From CBDFGN01 sp965247065 (GTDB lineage: Bacteria > Bacteroidota > Bacteroidia > Cytophagales > Cyclobacteriaceae), in contig CBDFGN010000006.1 of the NCBI GenBank assembly GCA_965247065.1, positions 1 to 64,000 of the forward strand: 64,000 nt of DNA, read 5' to 3'. A model generated the notes under the pieces. It had not been told where the DNA came from. It worked only from the letters and a program-made list of their open reading frames with translations, and searched no databases. This document shows, piece by piece, positions 31,431-41,356 of this stretch (position 1 is the stretch's first letter; the number at the start of each line of letters is the position of its first letter). Position numbers and translations under genes: made by a program.

Positions 31431-32561
31431 ATGCAATTTAAACTTCAAGCTACTGATCCAAAATGTGAGGCGCGTGCCGGGGAAATCACCACCGACCATG
31501 GGACAGTACAGACCCCGATTTTTATGCCTGTAGGTACCGCAGGCTCGGTAAAAGCGGTCCATCAACGGGAACTGGTTGATGATATTAAGGCTCAAATTAT
31601 ATTAGGAAACACTTATCACCTGTATTTGAGACCTGGCATGGAAACCATTGGACAAGCGGGTGGATTACACCAGTTTAGTGGCTGGCACGGCCCAATGCTG
31701 AGCGACAGCGGCGGCTATCAGATTTACTCCCTCGCGGCCAATCGGAAAATTGACGAGCAAGGAGTCACCTTTCGCTCCCATATTGATGGCTCCATTCATA
31801 CCTTTTCGCCGGAGATTGCAATCGACATCCAGAGGACTATTGGCGCGGACATTATTATGGTCCTGGATGAATGCACTCCTTATCCCTGCGAATACGAATA
31901 TGCAGTCCAATCGCTACATCTAACCCACAAGTGGTACCGGCGATGTTTGGACCAGTTTGAATCCACCACCTGTCCCCATGGTCACAGTCAATCCCTATTT
32001 CCAATCGTACAGGGTAGTGTGTACACTGATCTTAGAAGAGAGTCGGCGGAGGAGATTGCCTCCTTTAATGCAGACGGAAATGCCATAGGGGGTTTATCAG
32101 TGGGAGAGGAGCACGATGTAATGTACGAATTGACCGAGTTGGTCTGCCGAATTTTACCGAAAGATAGGCCCCGTTACTTAATGGGGGTGGGCACTCCCGC
32201 TAATATCCTGGAAAGTATAGCCCTGGGTGTCGATATGCTGGACTGCGTGATGCCTACTCGAAATGGACGGAATGGCACGATTTTTACAAGTAGAGGTGTG
32301 ATTAACATTAAGAATGAGAAATGGAAGAACGACTTTAGTCCGTTGGATGACGAACTTGGAGGATTTGTTAGTTCCAATTACTCAAAGTCCTATTTACGGC
32401 ATTTGATTGCCAGCAAAGAAATTCTTGGTGCTCAGATTGGTAGCATTCATAATCTTGCTTTCTACATGTGGCTGGTTAAATCTGCTCGGGAAAGAATATT
32501 TGAAGGAGACTTTTTGTCGTGGAAGAACGCCATGACCTCCCAACTGGACAACAGGATTTAG
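31431..32561 (+). CDS. tgt: tRNA-guanine transglycosylase
   Basis: 376 residues. Typical Tgt: MPVGTAGSVKAV, GNTYHLYLRPG, Asp92 in LSDSGGYQ and the nucleophile Asp271 in MLDCVMPTRNGRNG. It exchanges guanine 34 for preQ1 in GUN-anticodon tRNAs. The C-terminal zinc site is odd: the three cysteines of the usual CxCxxC are Leu309, Gly311 and Ser314 here (DDELGGFVSSNY), although the fourth ligand His340 (SIHNLAFY) is kept. As I recall, other Bacteroidota Tgt proteins also lack these cysteines. Divergent from the glycosyltransferase; lptG-like gene follows after 4 bases. Confidence 0.95.
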   Translation: MQFKLQATDPKCEARAGEITTDHGTVQTPIFMPVGTAGSVKAVHQRELVDDIKAQIILGNTYHLYLRPGMETIGQAGGLHQFSGWHGPMLSDSGGYQIYSLAANRKIDEQGVTFRSHIDGSIHTFSPEIAIDIQRTIGADIIMVLDECTPYPCEYEYAVQSLHLTHKWYRRCLDQFESTTCPHGHSQSLFPIVQGSVYTDLRRESAEEIASFNADGNAIGGLSVGEEHDVMYELTELVCRILPKDRPRYLMGVGTPANILESIALGVDMLDCVMPTRNGRNGTIFTSRGVINIKNEKWKNDFSPLDDELGGFVSSNYSKSYLRHLIASKEILGAQIGSIHNLAFYMWLVKSARERIFEGDFLSWKNAMTSQLDNRI

Positions 32562-32565
32562 ACAA

Positions 32566-33639
32566 TTGAAAAAGCTAGACAGGTATATTCTCAAAAAGTT
32601 CCTAACCACCTTTGTTTTTGTGGTTGGGATGCTGATCCTCGTAATTGTGGTTATCGACATAACCGAACGAAACGACAAATTCATGCGGCACGGACTCACC
32701 GTCAAGGAAATACTGCCTTACTACATGGCCTTTATCCCGTATATGGCCAACTTGATCACCCCGATCACAGTGTTTATTGCGACAGTGTTCGTCACCTCCA
32801 AACTCGCCAGCCATAGCGAGATCATTGCCGCATTGAGCAGCGGAGTAAGCTTCAGGCGCCTGATGCTACCTTATATAATAGGAGCGGCCATGATCGGAGG
32901 CCTAAACTATTATCTTAATGGATGGGTTATTCCGGATGCCAATAAGGTCAGAATAGCATTTCAGGTTCAATATTTCCAAAAACCCTTTTATTTCACTGAG
33001 ACAAACATACATGTTAAAGTGGCACCTGAATCCTATGCTTATTTGAAGAGCTACAATTCAAACATTAACGCTGGATTCAATTTCACCCTGGAAACCATCA
33101 AGGATAATGGACTTATCAATAAGCTCAGTTCTAAAAGAATTCAATGGGATACGCTTAGCTCCCAATGGAAATTAACAGATTGGCAAATGAGAGCCCTGAA
33201 CGGAGACGGTGAAACCATGTCATTCGGAACCGAATTAGATACGCTAATAAACCTGCAACCCCGGGATTTTGAAAGCACCTACGGCTATCATGAAACTTTG
33301 ACCAATCAGGAGCTTAACGATTTCATAGATTTGCTCAAATTACGGGGAGATGACGGAGTTAGGTTTTATGAAAATGAACGACACATCCGCAACATGAGTC
33401 CTTTCGCAGCACTGATTCTCACGTTTATAGGGGTAATAGTTTCGGCGCGGAAGTCTCGCGGCGGGGCCGGATTTCAAATAGCCTTTGGATTCTTGCTAGC
33501 CTTCATTTATATCATTCTATTCATTTTGAGCCGAGCTATTGCCGATGCTGGTTCCATGAACCCGGTATTGGCCGTGTGGTTGCCAAACATAGTCTTTAGT
33601 ATGGTGGGCCTGTTTATGTACCACACCGTTCCTCGTTAA
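32566..33639 (+). CDS. LptF/LptG-family LPS export permease
   Basis: 357 residues, TTG start (MKKLDRYILKKFLTTFVF), the standard N-terminus of the YjgP/YjgQ family. Three membrane helices, a periplasmic beta-jellyroll-like middle (residues about 130-265), then three more helices (NMSPFAALILTFIGVIVSAR, PVLAVWLPNIVFSMVG). Forms the membrane part of the LptB2FG transporter that lifts LPS out of the inner membrane; F and G cannot be told apart. It begins 4 bases after tgt and overlaps the next ATG by one base. Confidence 0.9.
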   Translation: MKKLDRYILKKFLTTFVFVVGMLILVIVVIDITERNDKFMRHGLTVKEILPYYMAFIPYMANLITPITVFIATVFVTSKLASHSEIIAALSSGVSFRRLMLPYIIGAAMIGGLNYYLNGWVIPDANKVRIAFQVQYFQKPFYFTETNIHVKVAPESYAYLKSYNSNINAGFNFTLETIKDNGLINKLSSKRIQWDTLSSQWKLTDWQMRALNGDGETMSFGTELDTLINLQPRDFESTYGYHETLTNQELNDFIDLLKLRGDDGVRFYENERHIRNMSPFAALILTFIGVIVSARKSRGGAGFQIAFGFLLAFIYIILFILSRAIADAGSMNPVLAVWLPNIVFSMVGLFMYHTVPR

Positions 33640-34517
33640 TGGCGGCCCTAAAGAACTATTTAGAATTACATTTCTTAGTGGTCCTTTGGGGCTTCACTGC
33701 CGTGCTTGGTCTTCTGATATCTATACCACCCGTGGAGATGGTTTTCTACCGGACACTATTCTCCTTTCTTGGATTAGGAATCATTTTTTTGTTTCGGAAC
33801 GTCTCGTTGAGGATTCCAACCCGGGATTTGCTTATTATCTTTTTGGCGGGCGCCATTATGGGGCTTCACTGGATCCTCTTCTTTGCCTCTGCCCGGGTGT
33901 CCAATGCCTCAGTTAGCTTAGCGGGTTTTGCAACTTTAGCCCTTTGGACCAGTTTTCTAGAACCCTTTGCCCAAGGAGTAAGGGTGAAACCATATGAGGT
34001 AATCCTCAGCTTGATAATTATCTTAGGTCTTTATGTAATCTTTCGGTTCGAATTCAACTATGCTTATGGTTTGGGTCTAGGGATCGCCTCTGCACTGCTA
34101 GCCGCTATATTCACAGTCGTAAACGGCCATCTGGTGAAAAGAATCGACCCATTCGTTATAATGTTTCTGGCAATGCTGTCAGCTTGCACCACAATAAGCC
34201 TGAGTTTTCCGGCATATCTCAAATGGTTTGCTGAAGACCAAAACTTACACCTTAGTCTTACTATTTCAGATGCCTTTTACTTACTGGTGTTGGCTTTGGT
34301 TTGCACGGTTTACGCCTATACCATGGGCATCAAGCTGTTGAAGAAGATATCCGCGTTTTCCTTAAATCTAACCATACACCTGGAGCCGGTCTACGGCATT
34401 TTGCTTGCCATCCTTATATTTGGCGAAAGCGAACGTATGTCGGCCGGATTTTATTGGGGAACTTTAATTGTCTTGGCGGCCGTATTCTCCCATCCACTAA
34501 TCGAGAAGTATGCTTGA
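33639..34517 (+). CDS. EamA/DMT-family transporter
   Basis: 292 residues with ten hydrophobic segments in two repeated five-helix halves; EMVFYRTLFSFLGLG and LEPVYGILLAILIFGE are typical EamA motifs of each half. Members export amino acids, purines or other metabolites; the substrate is unknown. Last gene of the tgt unit and convergent with ispE (19-base gap). Confidence 0.88.
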   Translation: MAALKNYLELHFLVVLWGFTAVLGLLISIPPVEMVFYRTLFSFLGLGIIFLFRNVSLRIPTRDLLIIFLAGAIMGLHWILFFASARVSNASVSLAGFATLALWTSFLEPFAQGVRVKPYEVILSLIIILGLYVIFRFEFNYAYGLGLGIASALLAAIFTVVNGHLVKRIDPFVIMFLAMLSACTTISLSFPAYLKWFAEDQNLHLSLTISDAFYLLVLALVCTVYAYTMGIKLLKKISAFSLNLTIHLEPVYGILLAILIFGESERMSAGFYWGTLIVLAAVFSHPLIEKYA

Positions 34518-34536
34518 CTATTGAAACGGGTAGCAT

Positions 34537-35346
34537 TCACAATGGACCTTGCCAGACTCGGAGGCCGTCATCCAGGTAGTCAAGATCCACTCGAGATTTG
34601 AATACTCCGAATACTGAGGAGCCAGACCCGCTCAAAAGGCAAAATTCAGCTCCATGTTCATATAGCTTAACCTTCAAACTCCGGATGGTTGGGTGAGCCA
34701 GGAAAACGGCGGGCTCGAAGTCGTTGAATATCAAGTTTTTCCACTCATGTACGTCGTTTTTGGCCAGGTTAGCCCGCAGCCGATATGACCGTGGCTTCGG
34801 ATCCACCTTGGAATAAGCCCATGAAGCAGGGATCTGAATCGGTGGAGTAACGATTACCAGATGATGACCGGAAAGATCCACTTCGGCAGTCTCGAAGCGG
34901 TTACCTTTGCCCAGCCCAATTAGAGGCTGGCTTCGAATGAAGAATGGGCAATCACTTCCAATTTGTGCTGCGATTCTCTCCAGTTCTGAATCTGTAATTC
35001 CCAAAACGAACATTTGATTCAATAGCTTAAGGCAATGAGCTGCGTTGGCAGAACCACCACCTAGTCCAGCTCCAACTGGCACCATTTTGTGGAGATGAAT
35101 GGATACCGGTGGGAGACTATGTGCCTTGTTGATTTGTTCATAGGCCAGCAGACATAGATTTTGGCCCTCCTCACCTGGAACTGGAATACCCGAGCTGCTA
35201 AAGCTCACCTTATCTGAAGGGACTATTTCAAGGATATCTGTATAGGGGATCGGGTAATAACAGGTCTCAATGTTATGGAACCCGTCATCCCTTCTTTCCA
35301 TTACATTCAACCCAATGTTTATTTTGGCATTGGAGAATACTACCAT
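34537..35346 (-). CDS. ispE: 4-diphosphocytidyl-2-C-methyl-D-erythritol kinase
   Basis: 269 residues. GHMP kinase with NAKINIGLNVMERRDDGFHN, the ATP loop PVGAGLGGGSANAA and a late SGSGSSVFGVF motif. It phosphorylates CDP-ME in the non-mevalonate isoprenoid pathway. Follows fabI in the same direction after 30 bases, so co-transcription is likely. Confidence 0.95.
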   Translation of the reverse strand: MVVFSNAKINIGLNVMERRDDGFHNIETCYYPIPYTDILEIVPSDKVSFSSSGIPVPGEEGQNLCLLAYEQINKAHSLPPVSIHLHKMVPVGAGLGGGSANAAHCLKLLNQMFVLGITDSELERIAAQIGSDCPFFIRSQPLIGLGKGNRFETAEVDLSGHHLVIVTPPIQIPASWAYSKVDPKPRSYRLRANLAKNDVHEWKNLIFNDFEPAVFLAHPTIRSLKVKLYEHGAEFCLLSGSGSSVFGVFKSRVDLDYLDDGLRVWQGPL

Positions 35347-35376
35347 AATCGAGGCCTAATATGTGGAAAAGTGATG

Positions 35377-36186
35377 CTAGACGAGTTTCTCCACCAACTC
35401 ATCGGAGATACCACAACTTGAGAATCCGCCATCATGCAGCAGGTTTTGCATGTTGACCATTCGGGTCAGGTCGGAAAACATAGCCACAACGTAGTTAGCG
35501 CAATCTTCCCCGGTCGCGTTTCCCAAAGGAGACATTCTATCCGCATAATCAAAGAAGACATCAAATCCGGAAATGCCGGTCCCAGCGGTGGTTTTAGTGG
35601 GAGACTGAGAAATGGTGTTCACCCGCACATTTTTCATTCGACCAAGGCGATAACCATAACTGCGGGCAATCGATTCCAGTATGGCTTTGGCCTGAGCCAT
35701 ATCCGAGTAGTCGGGGAAAGTTCTTTGCGCTGCTATGTAAGTCAATGCTACAACCGAGGCCCATTCATTTAAAGCATCTAACTTTTCCGCGGTTTGCAGG
35801 ATTTTATGAAAGGAAAGGGCCGAGATATCGAGTGTTTTGAGAAACCAATCATAATTCAGATCGCCATACGATCTGTTTTTTCGGACATTCGGGCTCATCC
35901 CTATAGAGTGGAGAATAAAATCAAGCTTGCCACCTAAAAGGTCCTTTGATTTGGCGAACACCTCCTCTAACTCCTGGATCGAAGTGGCGTCAGCCGCGAT
36001 GAACTCGGCCTCACATTTCGCCGCGAGATTCTTCACGGCTCCCATTCTAAGGGCTATTGGTGCGTTGCTCAAGGTAAAAATGGCACCTTCCTCTTTCGCT
36101 TTTTCCGCAACCTTCCAGGCGATTGATCTATCGTCCAGGGCCCCGAAAATGATACCTTTTTTTCCTTTCAATAAGTCGTTAGCCAT
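35377..36186 (-). CDS. fabI: Enoyl-[acyl-carrier-protein] reductase (NADH)
   Basis: 269 residues. Short-chain dehydrogenase of the FabI type: KGKKGIIFGALDDRSIAWKV at the nucleotide site, HSIGMSP, and the Tyr-x6-Lys pair in DYSDMAQAK. The last step of each fatty-acid elongation cycle, reducing the trans-2-enoyl-ACP. It stands between recN and ispE, all minus strand. Confidence 0.95.
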   Translation of the reverse strand: MANDLLKGKKGIIFGALDDRSIAWKVAEKAKEEGAIFTLSNAPIALRMGAVKNLAAKCEAEFIAADATSIQELEEVFAKSKDLLGGKLDFILHSIGMSPNVRKNRSYGDLNYDWFLKTLDISALSFHKILQTAEKLDALNEWASVVALTYIAAQRTFPDYSDMAQAKAILESIARSYGYRLGRMKNVRVNTISQSPTKTTAGTGISGFDVFFDYADRMSPLGNATGEDCANYVVAMFSDLTRMVNMQNLLHDGGFSSCGISDELVEKLV

Positions 36187-36217
36187 GATGATCCTTATTG
36201 TGGTTGGTTATTTGATT

Positions 36218-37876
36218 CTAATTTGTTTTGTAAATTAACTCCCGAGCGTTTTTGAAAGCTACTTCGGATGGTGAATCTCCCGAAAGCATTTTTGCAATTT
36301 CAAGTATTCGCTCCTCCTCATTCAACCTCTTTATCTTGCTTACCGATTTTTCCTGAGATGAATCCTTATAAACAAAATAGTGGTCGTCTCCCATCGCGGC
36401 TATCTGGGGTAAATGGCTTATAGTAATGACTTGGTGTCTTTGAGCCATTTGCTGCATCATTATGGCCATCTTGTTCGCTATTTCGCCGGAAATACCACTA
36501 TCGATTTCATCAAAAACTATGGTCGGCAAGGCAGCTTTGTCAGCGAGAATGTATTTGAGGCTGAACATAAGCCGAGAGAATTCCCCGCCCGACGCCACCT
36601 TTCTCAGCGGTTGAGGAGCGATACCCTTATTAGCGCTGAAGAGGAATTCGATTCGATCGATACCGCTAGAATTGGGCTCCTGATTCTCATGGCCAATTTC
36701 GACCGATGCCTCTGGCATTCCAATATCAGCCAGCAGTCTGGCCAGCGCCACCGAAATGGGGACAAAAGCCTTCCGCCGGTGCTTTGACAATCGGGCGGCC
36801 AAGTCCTTCAACTTCTCTCTGGTTGTATCTACTTCGCTGGCAATATCATTTATTTCTCCCTCTAAGTTGGTTACTCTTTCAATTTTCTCCGTCAGTTCAT
36901 CTTTGATTTGTAAAAGCTCTTGCTCGGTTTGAACTTTGTGCTTTTGCTGGAGAGTGTAAAGAAAGCTAAGTCTTTCTTGAGAGCTTTTTGCTTTGTCGGG
37001 ATTGAACTCGATTTCTTCTTCCTCGTGGCCCAGTTCCTGGATCAGGTCCTTCACCTCTTCCAATAAGCTTTGGACCCGGCTTTGGGAGCTCTCAAATCGT
37101 TCGGAAAATGAGGACAGTTGGCTGAGTATTTTGTCCAACAGGAATAATTGATTCTGTATGGAATATTCTGAATGAGCCAAGAAATCAAGGGCTTGGCCCA
37201 ATCGAGTCTTGATCTCCTCAGTGTGCTCTAACATTTTCACATCGCTCTTCAATTCCTCGATCTCTCCCGGCCGGATATCACTTTTATCCAGTTCATCCCA
37301 CAGGAAATGATGGTAGTCAGCTTCCTTTTGGATCTGATCCGACTCCTCAAGTAGACGATTTAGTTGAGACTGGTGTTGGTTAAAATCATGAAAAACAGAT
37401 TGATAACTTTCGAACAATGGAAGTTGGCCGGCGAAGCAATCTATAATGTTTAGCTGATAGGCGTTTGATTCTAGCAAAATGACGTCATTCTGAGAATGAA
37501 CGTCCATGAGCATCTCTCCAACCCGCTTCAATGTATCCAAATTTACCGGGGAGTCGTTTATGAATGCGCGCGATTTTCCACTGGGATTTATTTCCCTCCT
37601 TAATATCGTTTCGGTTTCCAGGTCTAAATCGAGTTGATCAAACAGGCTCTCCAGCGAGTATTCGGCGATATCAAAAGTGCCTTCAATAACGCATTTTTCA
37701 TTTAGGTTCAATAATACTTTGGTATCGGCACGGTTTCCTAAAAGCAACCCCACCGCCCCAATCATAATCGATTTCCCGGCCCCGGTTTCTCCGGTAATAA
37801 TATTTAGTTCTGGAGACGGATTTAGTTCCAGATGCTCGATCAGCGCATAGTTCCTGATCAACAGTTGTTTAAGCAT
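36218..37876 (-). CDS. recN: DNA repair protein RecN
   Basis: 552 residues from ATG 37876 (MLKQLLIRNYALIEHLEL). Walker A GETGAGKS (29-36), a long coiled-coil middle and the C-terminal ABC half with signature KVASGGEFSRLMFSLK and Walker B TIVFDEIDSGISGE. An SMC-like ATPase acting early in double-strand break repair. Follows DUF4835 after 55 bases in the conserved Bacteroidota order. Confidence 0.96.
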   Translation of the reverse strand: MLKQLLIRNYALIEHLELNPSPELNIITGETGAGKSIMIGAVGLLLGNRADTKVLLNLNEKCVIEGTFDIAEYSLESLFDQLDLDLETETILRREINPSGKSRAFINDSPVNLDTLKRVGEMLMDVHSQNDVILLESNAYQLNIIDCFAGQLPLFESYQSVFHDFNQHQSQLNRLLEESDQIQKEADYHHFLWDELDKSDIRPGEIEELKSDVKMLEHTEEIKTRLGQALDFLAHSEYSIQNQLFLLDKILSQLSSFSERFESSQSRVQSLLEEVKDLIQELGHEEEEIEFNPDKAKSSQERLSFLYTLQQKHKVQTEQELLQIKDELTEKIERVTNLEGEINDIASEVDTTREKLKDLAARLSKHRRKAFVPISVALARLLADIGMPEASVEIGHENQEPNSSGIDRIEFLFSANKGIAPQPLRKVASGGEFSRLMFSLKYILADKAALPTIVFDEIDSGISGEIANKMAIMMQQMAQRHQVITISHLPQIAAMGDDHYFVYKDSSQEKSVSKIKRLNEEERILEIAKMLSGDSPSEVAFKNARELIYKTN

Positions 37877-37931
37877 GAATCCGAATGATAAGGAATAGGC
37901 TCGGCAATTTAGCAAACTTTTTTGAAGGAGT

Positions 37932-38831
37932 TTAATTGTTGAGGATCTGCTGATACTTGTCGGTTTTGGAGGGATCGAGATCCTTTAGGATCTCATATGC
38001 CTGCCTTCGAACCGCCATGTCACCGCGGGAAAAAATCTGCAAGAGCTCGTCTCGCTTAGCATCGAAAAACGAAATTACAAGAATAGAATTTGGCCGAATC
38101 TTATTCGCTTTCTGGATGTCTTTCAGAACCTCCAAAATTGATTTTCTCGTATCATCTGGCTTGGTCTGAAATACATCCATTCCGAGTCGATGATAAGTGT
38201 ACATCCCCTCTCTTATGGACGCCATCTGTGGATTAAGGAGGTTCTCCGCAAGCCAATATCGATTTCGATTGGAGGAAAGTTGTGTCCAGCCGGCTTGGTT
38301 TGATTGCTGGGCATTGGTTACCACATTCCAAGCTTTTTGAATATGAAGGCTGCCTCCCATTTTACCAAAGGAATCGTAGTCAAGGCCAATGACAATATAG
38401 GCGTAGTAAGCCAGCATGGAGGTTAGATTGTTCATGTATTGATTGTCACTGAAAAACAAGGGTTGGCTTTCCGTGTATTCAAACCGCCAATCGCGGTCGG
38501 CAAAATTCAACAAGATGGATTCGTAATTTGAGTCATAAATTGGCCGCGCTGCCTGTACTTGGACGGTGGCATTGAAGCTGGTTATGGAAGTCTGGCTCTC
38601 GATCGTTATTAACAAGTTGCATCCAATTTTTTCTTCCCGGTTGAAAACGTCCGATGTCCACGATTGGTCGTTGAGAAACTGGGTGAATGCTGATTGCATG
38701 TCTTCAAATACTCTTTTCTCCGTGGTTTGGGCCCGCTCCGAATTAACAATTACCTGGCAGTTAAGCTCTTGGGAATAAGAGGGGAATAGGGTCTTCAGCG
38801 AGAGAATTGTAAAAGCGACAGCTCTAAGCAT
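37932..38831 (-). CDS. DUF4835 family protein, exported
   Basis: 299 residues with an N-terminal signal peptide (LRAVAFTILSLKTLFPSYS, cleavage near SQ). The body matches DUF4835, a Bacteroidota-specific family always found near coaBC and recN: ELNCQVIVNSERAQTTEKRV at the start, then YYAYIVIGLDYDSFGKMGG in the middle. Function unknown, probably periplasmic or envelope-associated. It overlaps coaBC by 8 bases. Confidence 0.9.
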   Translation of the reverse strand: MLRAVAFTILSLKTLFPSYSQELNCQVIVNSERAQTTEKRVFEDMQSAFTQFLNDQSWTSDVFNREEKIGCNLLITIESQTSITSFNATVQVQAARPIYDSNYESILLNFADRDWRFEYTESQPLFFSDNQYMNNLTSMLAYYAYIVIGLDYDSFGKMGGSLHIQKAWNVVTNAQQSNQAGWTQLSSNRNRYWLAENLLNPQMASIREGMYTYHRLGMDVFQTKPDDTRKSILEVLKDIQKANKIRPNSILVISFFDAKRDELLQIFSRGDMAVRRQAYEILKDLDPSKTDKYQQILNN

Positions 38832-40026
38832 TCATTCTGGATACTATTGAGTCTAGGATGTCATTGGCAACCTCCTTCTTTGCCTTAAGTCCAAATTCTA
38901 GAGCCTTGTGCTCCCGGTCGATAATGGTGACCTTGTTCGTGTGGGTTCCAAAGCCGGCCCCAGTATCATTGAGCGAATTAAGAACGATCAAATCCAAGTT
39001 TTTGTTATCGAGTTTCGCAAGGGCGTTGTCCCACTCGTTGTGGGTTTCAAGTGCAAATCCAACCAGGATTTGTCCTTCTCTTTTTTGGCTTCCCAGTGCT
39101 GCCGCGATGTCAATGGTTCGGACTAATTTGAGGTCCAGGCCTTTATCTCTTTTCTTTATTTTCTGATTCAGTTTCAGGGCCGGAGTGTAGTCCGCCACGG
39201 CCGCAGCTAATATGACGACGTCGGACATGGGGAAGTGCTTCAAGCTTTCCTCATACATTTCACTTGCGGAATGAACTCGAGAGATAGTTACTCCTGGATG
39301 ATCCAATTCAAGCTGTGTAGGGCCGCTAATCAAGATTACCTTGGCCCCCATTTGCGCAGCTTTCTCGGCGATGGCGTATCCCATTTTTCCTGAGGAGTGA
39401 TTGCCGATAAACCTCACCGGATCGATTGCTTCATGGGTTGGTCCCGCTGTAATTAGAATTTCCCTCCCCTTCAATAGATCCCTTCGCTTGAAATAGGATT
39501 CTATGTAGGCAAGAATTTCCTCCGGTTCCATCATTCGGCCCACTCCTGTTAGTCCACTGGCCAAATCGCCAAATCCGGGGTTCAAGATAGAATTACCGTT
39601 TTTCTGAAGAGAACTGAGGTTAGCCTGAGTACCTGGATGCTTAAACATGTCCAGGTCCATGGCCGGAGCGACCATTACCGGGCAACGTGCTGAAAGGTAA
39701 ACCGCCTGCAGAAGGTTTAGGCACTGCCCGTGGGCTATAGAGGAAATCGTATTGGCACTGGCTGGAGCGATTATCATAAGGTCAGCCCATACACCCAGTT
39801 CGACGTGATTATTCCATTCACCGGCATCGCTCTTAACGAATTCAGTTAGTGCCGGATTTTTCGAAAGTGTCGCCAATGTTAAGGGAGTAATGAAGTCGCT
39901 TGCTGCGGGTGACATTACTACCCGAACCTCTGCCTTTTGTTTAACTAGCAGTCGGGTGAGGTATGCCGCCTTATACGCTGCAATGCTTCCCGTTACACCC
40001 AGCAATATCTTCCTCCCTTGGAGCAT
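38824..40026 (-). CDS. coaBC: Bifunctional phosphopantothenoylcysteine decarboxylase/synthetase
   Basis: 400 residues. CoaC half first: KILLGVTGSIAAYKAAYL flavin domain, VELGVWADLMIIAPASANT and PAMDLDMFKHP. CoaB half after about 190: REILITAGPTHEAIDPVRF, SGKMGYAIA and AAAVADYTP. It makes 4'-phosphopantetheine for coenzyme A. The start lies 2 bases after the omega stop, so rpoZ and coaBC are one unit. Confidence 0.96.
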   Translation of the reverse strand: MLQGRKILLGVTGSIAAYKAAYLTRLLVKQKAEVRVVMSPAASDFITPLTLATLSKNPALTEFVKSDAGEWNNHVELGVWADLMIIAPASANTISSIAHGQCLNLLQAVYLSARCPVMVAPAMDLDMFKHPGTQANLSSLQKNGNSILNPGFGDLASGLTGVGRMMEPEEILAYIESYFKRRDLLKGREILITAGPTHEAIDPVRFIGNHSSGKMGYAIAEKAAQMGAKVILISGPTQLELDHPGVTISRVHSASEMYEESLKHFPMSDVVILAAAVADYTPALKLNQKIKKRDKGLDLKLVRTIDIAAALGSQKREGQILVGFALETHNEWDNALAKLDNKNLDLIVLNSLNDTGAGFGTHTNKVTIIDREHKALEFGLKAKKEVANDILDSIVSRMNA

Positions 40027-40028
40027 GT

Positions 40029-40343
40029 CTATTCCTCCGGGGTTTCTTCCGGTCTTCGGAACATAATTTTGGACTCCAGAAACTCCTCCGTAGCCATCTG
40101 AGTCGGTTTTGGCATTCTTTCGTAGAACTTGGAAATCTCGATCTGCTCTCGGTTTTCGAAAATTTCCTCAAGATTGTCCACGGTGGAGGCGAACTCAGCT
40201 AGCTTGCTATTTAACTCCTCCTTCATTTTCGTTGAAATTTGACGAGCACGTTTGGAGACCACCGCCACCGATTCGTAAACATTGCCGGTAGGTTTCGCTA
40301 TTTCCTCTAGGTCCAGGGTGATAGTAGATGAATTTGTTGCCAT
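40029..40343 (-). CDS. rpoZ: RNA polymerase omega subunit (Rpb6 type)
   Basis: 104 residues with the Bacteroidota omega pattern: TGNVYESVAVVSKRARQIS, LAEFASTVDNLEEIFENREQ, then IEISKFYERMPKPT. It assists assembly of the beta' subunit. The segment order between bamD and coaBC is the standard one in this phylum. Confidence 0.92.
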   Translation of the reverse strand: MATNSSTITLDLEEIAKPTGNVYESVAVVSKRARQISTKMKEELNSKLAEFASTVDNLEEIFENREQIEISKFYERMPKPTQMATEEFLESKIMFRRPEETPEE

Positions 40344-40365
40344 ACTTTCTTTATTCGATTATGAA

Positions 40366-41172
40366 TTAGTTATTGATTCGCGCTAGTTTATCTATTTGCT
40401 CTACACTGTCTATGTACAAATTTTCAGCCTGTTTCAGAAATTTGCTTTCTGGATAGTCGTCCACAAACTCTTGGTACAACTCGACCGTCTCCAGATATCG
40501 TTCCCTTTTCCTGGAGTATATACTACTTGCGGCAAGCTGATGTTGCGAATCGATCATCAGGAAGTCCACATCCTCAATTAATCTTGAGTCAGGAAACCCT
40601 TTCCTGAAGTTCTCGAAGGCCACCAATGCAGCCTTGAAACGATTCAGCTTATGGTATTGTTTCGCATTGGCAAACGCCTTGGCTTCCAATTTTCTTTGTA
40701 GCTCATCAATAATTTCGCCAGCCTGTTTCCTGAACTCTGAGGTAGGATAGCGATTGATGAATGACTGTAATGCCTCGACTGCCTCATAGGTACTGCTTTG
40801 ATCGAGCATGGTATCCGGAGATTCCAGGTACAACGAGTAGGCATGCATAAACATGGATTCCAGGGCAAATTCCGATCGGTTGTAGGTCAGGTAAAATGTC
40901 TCAAAATAATGGGCACTGCTTATATACTGCTTTTGATGGTACAGAGAGTAGGCATAATAGAAGTTGGCCTTTTCAGCTTCTTGACTGCCCCGGAGAATGG
41001 GTAGTAGTTCCTCAAAAAGGATCCCGGCTTTATAATAATCTTCTTTCTCGTAATATTCCATGGCGGCTTTGTATTTTACCTCCCAATCATTACTCTTTTG
41101 TATCTTTCTGAACTTGCTGCACGATGAGCCAAGACCAAGCAGAAAGATCAAAATGAGGCCCCATCTCCACAT
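40366..41172 (-). CDS. bamD: Outer membrane assembly lipoprotein BamD
   Basis: 268 residues from ATG 41172 (MWRWGLILIFLLGLGSSC), giving a lipoprotein signal with Cys18; a longer upstream frame has no signal. TPR-like helical repeats follow (YYEKEDYYKAGILFEELL, NFYYAYSLYHQKQYISSAHY). With BamA it inserts beta-barrel proteins into the outer membrane. First gene of the bamD-rpoZ-coaBC-DUF4835-recN run. Confidence 0.93.
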   Translation of the reverse strand: MWRWGLILIFLLGLGSSCSKFRKIQKSNDWEVKYKAAMEYYEKEDYYKAGILFEELLPILRGSQEAEKANFYYAYSLYHQKQYISSAHYFETFYLTYNRSEFALESMFMHAYSLYLESPDTMLDQSSTYEAVEALQSFINRYPTSEFRKQAGEIIDELQRKLEAKAFANAKQYHKLNRFKAALVAFENFRKGFPDSRLIEDVDFLMIDSQHQLAASSIYSRKRERYLETVELYQEFVDDYPESKFLKQAENLYIDSVEQIDKLARINN

Positions 41173-41356
41173 AAGCGTGCAAATATAGTCCACCGGCAAT
41201 AAATAAACAAAGGAACTCATGCGCTATAACTCCACATAACTAATTGACTATCAATATTATTAGAGGGCCAGCGCTCCTGAGATCATAATTCCAATAATGA
41301 TCTAAAAGTTGCCCTGGAATGGAACTCCTTTCGACACCAGAAGGGTCCGAGATCTC

